Of a stretch of 64,000 nucleotides of DNA, positions 20,808-29,573 are shown piece by piece. The stretch covers positions 1,426,001 to 1,490,000 of the forward strand of contig NZ_AP012330.1 in assembly GCF_001025215.1 (NCBI RefSeq), written 5' to 3'. The notes beneath the pieces are model-generated. The model made no database searches. It was not told the DNA's origin and saw only the letters and a list, made by a program, of their open reading frames with translations. Positions within the stretch are counted from its first letter, which is position 1. Each line of letters begins with the position of its first letter. The position numbers and the translations under genes are program-made. Source of the DNA: Bifidobacterium pseudocatenulatum DSM 20438 = JCM 1200 = LMG 10505 (GTDB lineage Bacteria > Actinomycetota > Actinomycetes > Actinomycetales > Bifidobacteriaceae).

Positions 20808-22148
20808 ATGAGCGTGATCACAAACCCTTCCACCGCCGAAGTGCCAGTGCGCACCAGAATCTGGTGCACGGTGCCGATGGTGGTGTGCGCGAGTTTCGCC
20901 TGTCTGGCGCAGGTGTCTTTCGCATCCCAACAGTATGCGCAGGATAGTGCCCCCTACTTGTGGATGATCGCGTGCGTGCTCGTTGCGATCCCTTCGGGTT
21001 TGATTCTTCTGGCTCGCAACAGTTACCCGCAAGCCGTGTTCTGGACCGCATGCCTACTGGTGGTGGCGCTCCCCTACGATTCGCTGATCGCGCTTATGGC
21101 GTTGACTTCTCTGCTTGCGCGGAGACAGGGAACCAAAGTGACGCTTCGATCAGTGCTTGCCGCGGCGACAACGACGATCTGGTCCCAGGTGCGAGACGCT
21201 TTGCATCCTGCCGAGGCTTCGATCTGGCATGCGATCTTCTCCAAACCATATACCGGAGTTCGGTATGGCAATACCATGGTGATGCTTGTCGACGAAAGAA
21301 CGATCATCGCGAGCGCCGTTGTGGTTGCCCTGATTGCGGTGGCGATCGCCACATTGGCCGGATTGCATATTCGCTCGCGCGCCCTTGCGCGCGTGGCCGA
21401 AGCGAAGGCTCAGTCGGCCAACGAGCAGGTGAGCAGGTTGCGGACCACGCTTGACAATCAGCAGCTTGCCGATGCGATAGCCGCGGAAGCGCATGATACG
21501 TTGGCTCATTCGCTGTCGTTGCTTGCATTGAATGCGAGCGCTTTGCAGGCCGAGTCTAGGAAATTGAAGGCTGAGGCCGAGCAGTTGGGCAATGCCAATG
21601 TGGCTGGTATGGCTGGAAAGATCGCCGGCACTACCGAGGATATTCGCAGGCAGGCCTCCGGCGCGTTGGATGAGGCGCATAGTGTGATTGACATGCTTCG
21701 TCATCCGGAGGATGCTCGCCTGCAGTTGGCTGCGAATGATGCCGAAGCGTCGTTGACCCGTGACTCATTGCTGCAGTTGATTGGCGACGCCCGTGCCGCG
21801 AATATGCGGATTGATACGTGGATCGACGTTCAACAGCTGGGGCAGTTAGATGAGTCCATCGGCGTGATTGCGTATCACGTGGTACAGGAGGGATTGACCA
21901 ATGTGCGCAGGCATGCGCCTGGCGCTCCGGTGTCGTTGCAGGTCGATGCGAACCCCCCGCAAGGGGTGCATGTGCACGTCAGCAATCCGACGATGCCGCA
22001 ATCCCCCTCGCATATGGCAGACACCAGGAAGGGGGCCGGTCTTCCTGGTTTGGCCAAACGCATACAGCAGGCTGGCGGAACATGCCAATACGGTTTTGAC
22101 CAACATAACGTCTTCCACCTTGATGTACGACTACCATGGGTTGGGTGA
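20808..22148 (+). CDS. Sensor histidine kinase (NarL-type two-component system 1)
   Basis: About 446 residues from the ATG at 20808; an in-frame ATG at 20784 adds 8 residues. A GATAAT -10-like box ends 7 bases before 20808, which would make the message leaderless. There are about four or five N-terminal TM helices, a coiled coil, then the HisKA_3 H-box AEAHDTLAHSLSLLALNA. The ATPase part has the N-box VQEGLTNVRRHA and G-box KGAGLPGLAKRIQQAGG. All key residues look intact. The stop overlaps the partner response regulator. The signal is unknown. Confidence 0.9.
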   Translation: MSVITNPSTAEVPVRTRIWCTVPMVVCASFACLAQVSFASQQYAQDSAPYLWMIACVLVAIPSGLILLARNSYPQAVFWTACLLVVALPYDSLIALMALTSLLARRQGTKVTLRSVLAAATTTIWSQVRDALHPAEASIWHAIFSKPYTGVRYGNTMVMLVDERTIIASAVVVALIAVAIATLAGLHIRSRALARVAEAKAQSANEQVSRLRTTLDNQQLADAIAAEAHDTLAHSLSLLALNASALQAESRKLKAEAEQLGNANVAGMAGKIAGTTEDIRRQASGALDEAHSVIDMLRHPEDARLQLAANDAEASLTRDSLLQLIGDARAANMRIDTWIDVQQLGQLDESIGVIAYHVVQEGLTNVRRHAPGAPVSLQVDANPPQGVHVHVSNPTMPQSPSHMADTRKGAGLPGLAKRIQQAGGTCQYGFDQHNVFHLDVRLPWVG

Positions 22149-22837
22149 GCACCGAACGCAACCATGACGAGCAGCCGATCACCGTCGGCGTGATTGATGA
22201 TGATCCGATGATCTGCCAGATGATGCGTCTGATTTTGGAGGATTATTCCTCCGGACGCATCAGCGTTGCCTTCGCCTGCACCAACGCAGCAGACGCCATC
22301 GAACATGCGTCGCACAATCCTCCTGATGTCGTGCTGGCTGATATCGCCATGCCCGGCATGGATGGCATTGAAGCCACTCGTCAGCTCCGCATGCTTCCCG
22401 ATCCTCCGCATGTGCTTATTCTGACGTCGCTGAGTCCAAACAACACGGTGGAACGCGCCATCGAAGCGGGCGCGGAAGGATTCGTATCGAAAACGGACGC
22501 TCCGGAAGATATCATCCGCCGTGTGGCCGACGTGTGCGAAGGGGAGCCACAGTTCAATCCGGCAAGTCAACGGCAGCTCATCGGCGATTTGCATCAACAC
22601 CAGCCTCAGTCGCGGCGCGATGAGGCCCGTGCCATGCTCGACGCCTTGCCGGAACGCGAACGCGAAGCGGTGATTCTCGCGGCCGAGGGCTTCACCAATG
22701 CGGAAATCAGCGAGAAAATGTTCATTTCAGAACGCACGGTCAAAGCGCATATTTCATCCGCCGCAGATAAACTCTGCATGGGCCGCGTGCAGATGGCCCG
22801 TTTGGTAGAACGAGCCGACCTGCCGCCACGACTATGA
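22136..22837 (+). CDS. NarL/LuxR-family response regulator (two-component system 1)
   Basis: A 233-residue protein. The receiver domain has the acidic pocket (GVIDDDPMICQ), phospho-acceptor Asp in DVVLADIAMPGMDGIE, and the conserved Lys in GFVSKTDAPEDII. The C-terminal LuxR helix-turn-helix is LPEREREAVILAAEGFTNAE through SERTVKAHISSAADKL. It overlaps the kinase stop by 13 bases if it starts at the ATG; a GTG at 22145 gives a GTGA four-base overlap and is an equally good start. The target is unknown; the gene that follows encodes the GmrSD-like protein. Confidence 0.92.
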   Translation: MGWVSTERNHDEQPITVGVIDDDPMICQMMRLILEDYSSGRISVAFACTNAADAIEHASHNPPDVVLADIAMPGMDGIEATRQLRMLPDPPHVLILTSLSPNNTVERAIEAGAEGFVSKTDAPEDIIRRVADVCEGEPQFNPASQRQLIGDLHQHQPQSRRDEARAMLDALPEREREAVILAAEGFTNAEISEKMFISERTVKAHISSAADKLCMGRVQMARLVERADLPPRL

Positions 22838-22887
22838 CATCATGCATCGTACACTTGAACACAGAGCAACGCAATGAGGGGAACGCC

Positions 22888-24999
22888 ATGTCAATCAGTG
22901 CAACGGAAAAGCCTTTAGGCAAAATCTTCACTTCGGATTACCGGTTCGTAATCCCATCATTCCAACGCGCATATACTTGGCAAACGGAAAACATCGCGCA
23001 ACTGGTCACCGATCTGCAGGACGCATGCCACGACCCGGACACGCCGTATTTCCTTGGATCGCTGATCCTCGTCCATGATGGACAGACCAAATACCAAGTC
23101 ATCGATGGACAGCAACGCCTCATCTCACTTTCCATCATCATTTCCGTGCTCCGCGATCTGGAAGACGACCCCGAACTCGTGGAAAACCTCAACGACCTCA
23201 TCGTCGAGCCAGGAGACAAACTACGCGGCATCAAAGCCGAACCACGTCTCAAACTCCGCGAACGCGACACCAACTTCTTCCGCATGTACGTGCAGGAAGG
23301 CGATCTGGAGGGACTGTTCGATCTGCGCGACAACGATATCGAATCGCACGCGCAACGCAACATCGCCATCAACACCAGACAAGTGTTCGACGAACTCGCG
23401 AAAATGCCCACACAAGACCGCCGCGCATTCGCATCATACCTCGTCAACGAAGTCACCCTCGTCATCGTAACCACCGACGATCTCGCCGGCGCACACCGTA
23501 TTTTCGACGTCATGAACATGCGCGGAGTTCCCCTCACCGCATCCGACGTGTTCAAAGCAAGAACTATCGCCGAAATCTCCCCCGCCGCACGCAACGCCTA
23601 CGCTTCACGCTGGGACGACATCATGGATCCACTCGGCGACGACGCACAGACGCTCGAAGAATTCTTCAGCGACATCCATCTCATCATCTCGCACAAAGCC
23701 ATCTGCACACAACTACTTGAGGAATTCCGCAAGGACGTGCTCAAACCATTCGTCAAAAAGCAGAACGTCATCTCCTTCATCGACGACCTGCTCGCACCCT
23801 ACGCCAACGCCTGGCGCATCATCGAACACCCGACCGACGCCAACCTGCCAGACGATATCATTGGCCAACTCGTATCCCTCAACGACTACCAAACCACCGA
23901 CTGGAAACCAGTAGCCATGTGGGCGCTCGTCAACTCCATACGCAACCTCGGCAATCCCGACACACGCATATTCTCCACGCCGGGCACACACACTGCCGCA
24001 GCCTCGCGCACGTCGAACAAAAACCTCGAGGAACCTCAACTCCACGACCTTGAACGACTTCACGACGTACTCGCGGCCCTAGAACGCGTAACCGGCGTGG
24101 ACAGTCTCAACAGGCAAACCCCGCTCAACCGACGCACACGCGCAGCCAGCACCATTCGCGACCTCGATAAAAACCACACCATCCAACAAATCCGAGGATT
24201 ACTCATCACCGACGAAGACCGCCGCAACGCGCTCGCGCATCTGCGTGGCGACCTGCAGACCAGTCCCGCCATGAAGAAACTGCTTCTGGTTCGGGCCAAC
24301 GAGCAGCGGGCCGGGCATCGTATCGCCCGACCACGCAGCCTCAACGCGCTGCCGATCATGCCGGAACAGGTCGCCTCCGACTCATCGTTTGCATCATGGT
24401 CTGAGGCGACGCGCGACCATTGGGTCAACCGCATCGGCAATCTTGCGCTCAGTCAGGCTAATGACAAGCAGATCGCGGGATTGGCATCCTATACGGACCG
24501 TCGTGACCGTATGCTGCTGTCGGCGAGTTCCAAACGCTTCCCGCTCACCGCCGAGCTTGCCGACATTGCGGACTGTACGCCACAAACCTTGCAATACCGC
24601 CAGGATGAAACCATTCGTCTGATCGCCGATTATTGGAATATCCGTTACGATGCCGAGCGCAATGACCTATCCACGCTCAGTGAGGAGTCGTTGCGAGTCA
24701 CGGACACGTCCACCTCCCCAACATCCAAACGCGTGTCCATCGCGCAGGTGCTCGCCGCTGGTCTGCTCATTCCCGGTGAGACGCTGGTATGGGACCGACC
24801 GCGCAAGGGCGAACGTTGGGTGGCTACCGTCACCGCCGAAGGCAAGCTTCGACTGGATGACGGCAGCGAGTACTCCACACCAACCGCAGCGGCCCGTGCC
24901 GTCGGTGGCGGTTCGGCGGGATTGACCGTGTGGAAGCGCACGTCGAACGGTCAGAAGCTTAGCGACGTGTGGAAGGCCTATCGCCTACGCAAGCGCTGA
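22888..24999 (+). CDS. GmrSD-like protein: DUF262 + degenerate DUF1524 + C-terminal RAMA-like domain
   Basis: 703 residues from the ATG at 22888, chosen because GAGGGG lies 6 bases upstream. The DUF262 (GmrS-like, ParB-related) half shows PSFQRAYTW (23-31), the NTP-binding VIDGQQRLISL (DGQQR at 73-77) and FDVMNMRGVPLTASDVFKAR (207-224). The middle, about 460-600, is DUF1524-like with WVNRIGNLAL (512-521), but the catalytic HxxP motif reads LPIMP (488-492), so the expected histidine is missing. The last ~90 residues (VSIAQVLAAGLLIPGETLVW to LSDVWKAYR) resemble RAMA, a domain predicted to recognise modified DNA. GmrSD enzymes cut modified phage DNA. This one may be nuclease-dead or work differently. 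It follows two-component system 1 by 50 bases. Confidence 0.82.
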   Translation: MSISATEKPLGKIFTSDYRFVIPSFQRAYTWQTENIAQLVTDLQDACHDPDTPYFLGSLILVHDGQTKYQVIDGQQRLISLSIIISVLRDLEDDPELVENLNDLIVEPGDKLRGIKAEPRLKLRERDTNFFRMYVQEGDLEGLFDLRDNDIESHAQRNIAINTRQVFDELAKMPTQDRRAFASYLVNEVTLVIVTTDDLAGAHRIFDVMNMRGVPLTASDVFKARTIAEISPAARNAYASRWDDIMDPLGDDAQTLEEFFSDIHLIISHKAICTQLLEEFRKDVLKPFVKKQNVISFIDDLLAPYANAWRIIEHPTDANLPDDIIGQLVSLNDYQTTDWKPVAMWALVNSIRNLGNPDTRIFSTPGTHTAAASRTSNKNLEEPQLHDLERLHDVLAALERVTGVDSLNRQTPLNRRTRAASTIRDLDKNHTIQQIRGLLITDEDRRNALAHLRGDLQTSPAMKKLLLVRANEQRAGHRIARPRSLNALPIMPEQVASDSSFASWSEATRDHWVNRIGNLALSQANDKQIAGLASYTDRRDRMLLSASSKRFPLTAELADIADCTPQTLQYRQDETIRLIADYWNIRYDAERNDLSTLSEESLRVTDTSTSPTSKRVSIAQVLAAGLLIPGETLVWDRPRKGERWVATVTAEGKLRLDDGSEYSTPTAAARAVGGGSAGLTVWKRTSNGQKLSDVWKAYRLRKR

Positions 25000-25043
25000 A
25001 AACGTTGTTCGTTTTGATGAGTTTGCCGTTTATCGACGGTTTC

Positions 25044-25706
25044 CTATTGGCATGCGAGCCATTCGACCGCAAGTTTCGTACGATTCGTAACGTTCGTTTT
25101 CGCGAGAATATCGCTGATACGATTGCGAACCGTGCCTTCGCTTAAAAACAGTTTCGCAGCGATCTCACGATTGTCGTACCCCTCGGCGACCAGTTGCATC
25201 ACGTCCCGCTCGCGCTCAGTGAGATTCGCGAAACGACCGGAAAAACGATTTTCCCCGTTATCGCCAGCTTGCGAAACGTGACGCTGCGTCTGACTCGCTT
25301 TATTGACATGCAGTTTCCGCAACACCTGCGCTCCCATAACCACCTGTCCGGCCATCACCGACTGCACTGCGGGAATCACCGATGAGACATCCTGTTTGAT
25401 CAGATAGCCTTTGGTGCCGATTTCCAACGCCTCGGCGATGTACGATTCGTCCGCGAATGTGGTAAGTATCAGGATTTTCGCATTCGGATGGGCGTCGATG
25501 ATCTTTCGCGACGCGGCAAGACCGTCCATAACCGGCATTTGCACGTCGATCAGCAGCACGTCCGGATTATCTTCTTCATACTGACCTACCGCGGTTTCGC
25601 CATCATAGGCCGTCCATGCAATATCGGCCGTGCCTGTCGCTTTGAGAATCGTGGACAGCGACGAGCATACGATTGGATCATCATCGACGATTGCGACTCG
25701 CATCAT
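25044..25706 (-). CDS. NarL/LuxR-family response regulator (two-component system 2)
   Basis: A 220-residue protein. Receiver motifs: VAIVDDDPIVCSSL, phospho-acceptor Asp in DVLLIDVQMPVMDGLAA, and Lys in KGYLIKQDVSSVI. The DNA-binding part has LTERERDVMQLVAEGYDNRE and LSEGTVRNRISDILAKT. Its start overlaps the kinase stop by four bases (ATGA). It points away from the exporter genes, and the shared intergenic region holds two palindromes that could be its sites. Confidence 0.93.
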   Translation of the reverse strand: MMRVAIVDDDPIVCSSLSTILKATGTADIAWTAYDGETAVGQYEEDNPDVLLIDVQMPVMDGLAASRKIIDAHPNAKILILTTFADESYIAEALEIGTKGYLIKQDVSSVIPAVQSVMAGQVVMGAQVLRKLHVNKASQTQRHVSQAGDNGENRFSGRFANLTERERDVMQLVAEGYDNREIAAKLFLSEGTVRNRISDILAKTNVTNRTKLAVEWLACQ

Positions 25707-27052
25707 ACGTTCTCCTTCGTTGTTGCGGACGCTGCCGCATCATCGTCCGTTTTGGGAATGGACACGAACACCCGCCACCCCTCATGATACGGGCCGCACA
25801 CCGCGGTACCGCCGAGCGCCCGCGCACGCTCCTCGATATCCGCCAATCCAATGCCCGAAGCATCACGCATCGTCGCCGTACGCGCGGCATCATGGAACTG
25901 ACGAAAACGAGCGGAAGACTCCCCCATCATACCGTTGATGTTTCCTTGGGAGCCATCGTTCCACAGGGCGCCATCATCCTGTATGCGCAGCTGCCATAAC
26001 GCAGGAAAATCACGCAAGGTGATATCGACATTGCGCGCCATGCTATGGCGAATCGTATTGTTCAACGCCTCGCGAATCGTCGTGGCGAAACAGCGTGACA
26101 CCGCGGCCGGAGCCGCATCGATGCCGTTGCTCAAGGTGACGTTCACTGTACTGGAATCGTCCAAACCATGCGCGGATGCCTCAATCTGCGCCACGAAATC
26201 CGTGCCTTCGTCTTTCAGATCATGCACCGCGCCCCGCACCAATGTCATCGCCTCGCCCACCGTGTCGTGAATCTGCGCGAACCCTTGAGCCGCCGGCTCC
26301 TGACCAGAAACCTGAGCCACCACTTGGGCCGCTTCGGACTGCATGATGGCCCGGGTAAGCATATGGCCGACATTGTCATGAATCTCGCGCGCTATGCGTG
26401 TACGCTCCGCGAGCGTGGCCACACGAACCGACGCGGCGCGATCTTCCTCGCTTTCCGCCAATTGCGAGCGCAGCCGGCGGATCTGGTCACGTTTGGAATC
26501 CTGAAGCCGCCTGTTCTGCCGGGTGAGCGTGACATTGCGCGCGCACAACAGGCCAACCATGAATCCCAACACTACATGCAATGCCAGCAGTACGGCGATG
26601 AGTGCAGCTCCCATATCATCCGCATGCGCGCCTGCATTACGGCAACGGACCAAGGTCGCCACTACGGGAATGATCCACACCCATCGTGCGATGACCGTCG
26701 TGATTTGCATCGCATCGTATTGCGGCATGTTCGGCAATTGCGAACGCAAGCCGGCATGGTTCCGTCCCGCACGGTGTTGTTCGACGTTCTGTGATATGGC
26801 GGGCAGCATGGCCGCGTTGTATGCGGCGACCGGCATCATCGCGCACCATGATGGCGTGAAGCATGCGCCGCAATCCAACATCAACAGTATGGCGATGGTC
26901 CATGCCGACGAGCGCGCGTATTCCCCCACCGCGGCACAGCATATGGCCAGCAACGCGCCGCATACCAGTTCAGCCGATACGTCTCCGACGATATACAGGT
27001 TTGCGATCAGCCCGAACGTGAGGAATATGGCTTGAAGCAATAATCGCCGCAT
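25703..27052 (-). CDS. Sensor histidine kinase (two-component system 2)
   Basis: 449 residues from the ATG at 27052, preferred over the ATG at 27064 because GGAGG sits 5 bases upstream of it. There are about five or six TM helices in the first 190 residues, then a coiled coil and the HisKA_3 H-box RTRIAREIHDNVGHMLTRA. The ATPase half has N-box TTIREALNNTIRHSMA and G-box DASGIGLADIEERARALGG. This architecture matches kinases that sense membrane or antimicrobial stress and control a neighbouring ABC exporter. The exporter here is divergent. Confidence 0.91.
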   Translation of the reverse strand: MRRLLLQAIFLTFGLIANLYIVGDVSAELVCGALLAICCAAVGEYARSSAWTIAILLMLDCGACFTPSWCAMMPVAAYNAAMLPAISQNVEQHRAGRNHAGLRSQLPNMPQYDAMQITTVIARWVWIIPVVATLVRCRNAGAHADDMGAALIAVLLALHVVLGFMVGLLCARNVTLTRQNRRLQDSKRDQIRRLRSQLAESEEDRAASVRVATLAERTRIAREIHDNVGHMLTRAIMQSEAAQVVAQVSGQEPAAQGFAQIHDTVGEAMTLVRGAVHDLKDEGTDFVAQIEASAHGLDDSSTVNVTLSNGIDAAPAAVSRCFATTIREALNNTIRHSMARNVDITLRDFPALWQLRIQDDGALWNDGSQGNINGMMGESSARFRQFHDAARTATMRDASGIGLADIEERARALGGTAVCGPYHEGWRVFVSIPKTDDDAAASATTKENV

Positions 27053-27137
27053 GCCTTCCTCCATCGTCGCCGCTTCTTGTGGTTATGTCTTCCCAGCGTA
27101 GTGTACGTTGCCGCCGTTGCGGGCCATCTTTGCCACG

Positions 27138-27157
27138 AAGGTGACATTTGTCATCTT
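27138..27157. promoter_or_regulatory. Palindromic candidate operator between kinase and exporter
   Basis: AAGGTGACATTTGTCATCTT is a 9-2-9 inverted repeat with one mismatch. It lies in the divergent promoter region between two-component system 2 and the ABC exporter. NarL-type dimers bind such sites. The link is inferred. Confidence 0.5.
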
Positions 27158-27203
27158 CCATATGGCTGTGTTGCGCCAGGTTTATGACCTCAGACACCAT
27201 GTC

Positions 27204-27223
27204 GTCTCCGTTTGGTCGGAGAC
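27204..27223. promoter_or_regulatory. Second inverted repeat upstream of the exporter
   Basis: GTCTCCG and CGGAGAC, exact 7-base arms with a 6-base centre, lie 63 bases before the ATPase start. It could be an operator or a leader hairpin. Confidence 0.45.
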
Positions 27224-27285
27224 AATGGAATCACTATCGTAAACGGCGGTTATCGCTGTTGGAACATGTGAGGTAAGGAGAGCCG

Positions 27286-28284
27286 ATGAGCGAGCGTATG
27301 GAAAGGCAAACAGGTGAGAGCTCCAGCAGCGCGGTCAAGGTGTCGAAGCTGGTCAAACGGTATGGGGATATGCTGGCGCTTGACTATTTCGATCTTGACG
27401 TGCATCAAGGTGAGATTTTCGGTTTGCTTGGACCGAACGGTTCCGGCAAGACCACGGCGATTAACTGCATTCTCGCATTGTTGACGTTCGATGAGGGCAC
27501 GGTACGTGTGTTTGACGAACCGATTGGCCCGACCAGTTATGCGCTGAAACGCCGCATCGGCATCGTACCGCAGAATGTGGCTGTGTTCAATGAATTGACG
27601 GTTGAGGAGAATATCGATTATTTCTGCTCGCTGTATGTGCCTGACAGGGCACGCCGTCATGCGCTGGTTGAGGATGCGCTGGATTTTGTGGGCTTGCGCG
27701 ATTACCGCAGGTTCCGTCCGTCGAAATTGTCGGGAGGTTTGCTTCGTCGATTGAACATCGCATGCGGTGTGGCGCATAAGCCGGATCTGATTTTCTTCGA
27801 TGAGCCGACCGTCGCCGTCGATCCGCAAAGCCGCAATGCGATTCTGGAGGGCATTCAGCGTCTTAACCACGAAGGCGCGACAGTGATTTACACGAGCCAT
27901 TACATGGAGGAGGTCGAGCAGATCTGCGACCGCATTCTCATCATGGATCATGGCAGGCATTTGGCCTTGGGCACCGCCGACGAGTTGAAGGCGATGATCG
28001 ACACCGGCGAACGCATCAGTGTGGAAACCGACGATCTGGGTGGCTTGCATCATGAGGCGGGAACGCAGCAGGCATTGGAACAGTTACGTGCGCTGCCATG
28101 TGTGATGAGCGCCGATTATGACGGTCATGAGTTGACGGTACGTTGCCGTCGGGGCGATCACAATCTTCTTGACGTGTTGACGTTGCTGAAATCCAATGGC
28201 ACGAATATCGGGCATCTTTCCTCCCGGCAGCCGACGCTGAACGATGTGTTCCTTGAACTGACCGGCACGGCGTTGCGTGACTGA
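27286..28284 (+). CDS. ABC-2 type exporter, ATP-binding protein
   Basis: A 332-residue single NBD. Walker A GPNGSGKTT is at residues 49-57, the Q-loop at VPQNVAVFNEL, the signature at KLSGGLLRRLNIACG (note LSGGL rather than LSGGQ), and Walker B at LIFFDEPTVAVDP. The C-terminal ~80 residues are the extension typical of DrrA/CcmA-like exporters. It is the first gene of a three-gene exporter: the permease genes follow at a 29-base gap and then a 14-base overlap. Likely role: export of a drug, antimicrobial peptide or lipid under two-component system 2. Confidence 0.94.
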   Translation: MSERMERQTGESSSSAVKVSKLVKRYGDMLALDYFDLDVHQGEIFGLLGPNGSGKTTAINCILALLTFDEGTVRVFDEPIGPTSYALKRRIGIVPQNVAVFNELTVEENIDYFCSLYVPDRARRHALVEDALDFVGLRDYRRFRPSKLSGGLLRRLNIACGVAHKPDLIFFDEPTVAVDPQSRNAILEGIQRLNHEGATVIYTSHYMEEVEQICDRILIMDHGRHLALGTADELKAMIDTGERISVETDDLGGLHHEAGTQQALEQLRALPCVMSADYDGHELTVRCRRGDHNLLDVLTLLKSNGTNIGHLSSRQPTLNDVFLELTGTALRD

Positions 28285-28313
28285 CGGAATCATGGTTCGA
28301 AAGGTTTGACATT

Positions 28314-29573
28314 ATGTTGCAGACATTGCTGGTCAATCTGAAATTGCATTTCAGGGAGAAAGCGCAGCTGTTCTGGCTGTTTGCCTTTCCCATCATTCTG
28401 GCGACCATGTTCAATGGCATGTTCGGCAATATCGCGGAAAGTTACGCATTGCACACGGTTGACGTCGTCGTGGTTAATAACGACGATTGGCGCGCCTCTC
28501 CGGGCGCGCAGATGCTGGTCGACGGCATTTCGTCCGATACTGGCGCGACCGGTGCCGATGGCGATCATGCGAAGGTCGATGATGACGGTGACGCCATGCC
28601 GAAACTCATCACCGTCACGGAAGCCGCATCTATGGAAGCCGCGGATCGAGCACTGCTTGACGCCAAGGCGCAGGGCAGACTGTCCGTCGACGGTAGTGGG
28701 AAACTGCAGCTGGCCATTTCCCAAGCCACGCAAACATCCGCCACGGATGTGATGGCGTCGAGCAGTGGTCTGGATATTTCCCTGACGGTGTTGGGCAATA
28801 TCGTGGACTTGTACAATCGCAACACCGCCGTGGTGGTCAATGCCGCGCAGCACAATCCGTCCGCGTTGTTGGATGACGCGTTCACCGGCAGCATCGGCTC
28901 GTCGAGTGGGTTCACGAAGGAAGTGCAGCTGACGAATTTCAAGCCAAGCGGCACCGCACGCTACTATTACGCGTTGCTCGGCATGGCCGCGATGATGGCC
29001 ATGAGTTTCGCGGTGAACGCGGTATCGTTGGCCCAGGCAAACCTGTCGGCACTTGGCATTCGCCGTTCCGTCGCTCCCCTGCCGAAACTGCAACAGCTGC
29101 TGGCAGGTTTTCTTTCCAGTTGGATCTGCTCGTTCCTAAGTCTGACCGTGGCCATGCTGTACATTCGTTTCGGCTGCCAGATTTCTCTCGGCGGTCGTGA
29201 ATGGGCCGGCTTGGGCGCGTGCTTGATGGCGTCATTCGCCACAAGCGCGTTCGGCACGTTGATCGGCGCAATACAGGGTGTTTCCACGAGTGCCAAGCAG
29301 GGATTGTGCACGGCCTTGGCATGCACGCTGTCGCTGTTTTCCGGTTTGTATGGCTCGTTCGCCATGGATTTAAGCGATCAGATAGCGCAGCATGCGCCCC
29401 TGTTGAGCATGTTGAATCCGGCGCAACAGATTACGAATCTGTTCTACGACATTCTGTATTACGACAGTTTCCGCCCGTTCTTTGCCACGGTGGGCGTATT
29501 GGCTGCGATGAGCTTGGTCTGTCTTGGTATGGCGACCGTTCTGTTGAGGAGGCAACGCTATGAACACTTGTAA
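28314..29573 (+). CDS. ABC-2 type exporter permease A
   Basis: A 419-residue membrane protein of the YhgE/ABC-2 permease type. There is one TM helix near the N-terminus (LFWLFAFPIILATMFNGMFG), a large outside domain of about 170 residues, then five TM helices in the C-terminal half (YYYALLGMAAMMAMSFAVNA to FFATVGVLAAMSLVCLGMA). Its stop is 14 bases inside the next permease gene, implying coupled translation and a heterodimeric channel. Substrate unknown. Confidence 0.9.
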   Translation: MLQTLLVNLKLHFREKAQLFWLFAFPIILATMFNGMFGNIAESYALHTVDVVVVNNDDWRASPGAQMLVDGISSDTGATGADGDHAKVDDDGDAMPKLITVTEAASMEAADRALLDAKAQGRLSVDGSGKLQLAISQATQTSATDVMASSSGLDISLTVLGNIVDLYNRNTAVVVNAAQHNPSALLDDAFTGSIGSSSGFTKEVQLTNFKPSGTARYYYALLGMAAMMAMSFAVNAVSLAQANLSALGIRRSVAPLPKLQQLLAGFLSSWICSFLSLTVAMLYIRFGCQISLGGREWAGLGACLMASFATSAFGTLIGAIQGVSTSAKQGLCTALACTLSLFSGLYGSFAMDLSDQIAQHAPLLSMLNPAQQITNLFYDILYYDSFRPFFATVGVLAAMSLVCLGMATVLLRRQRYEHL

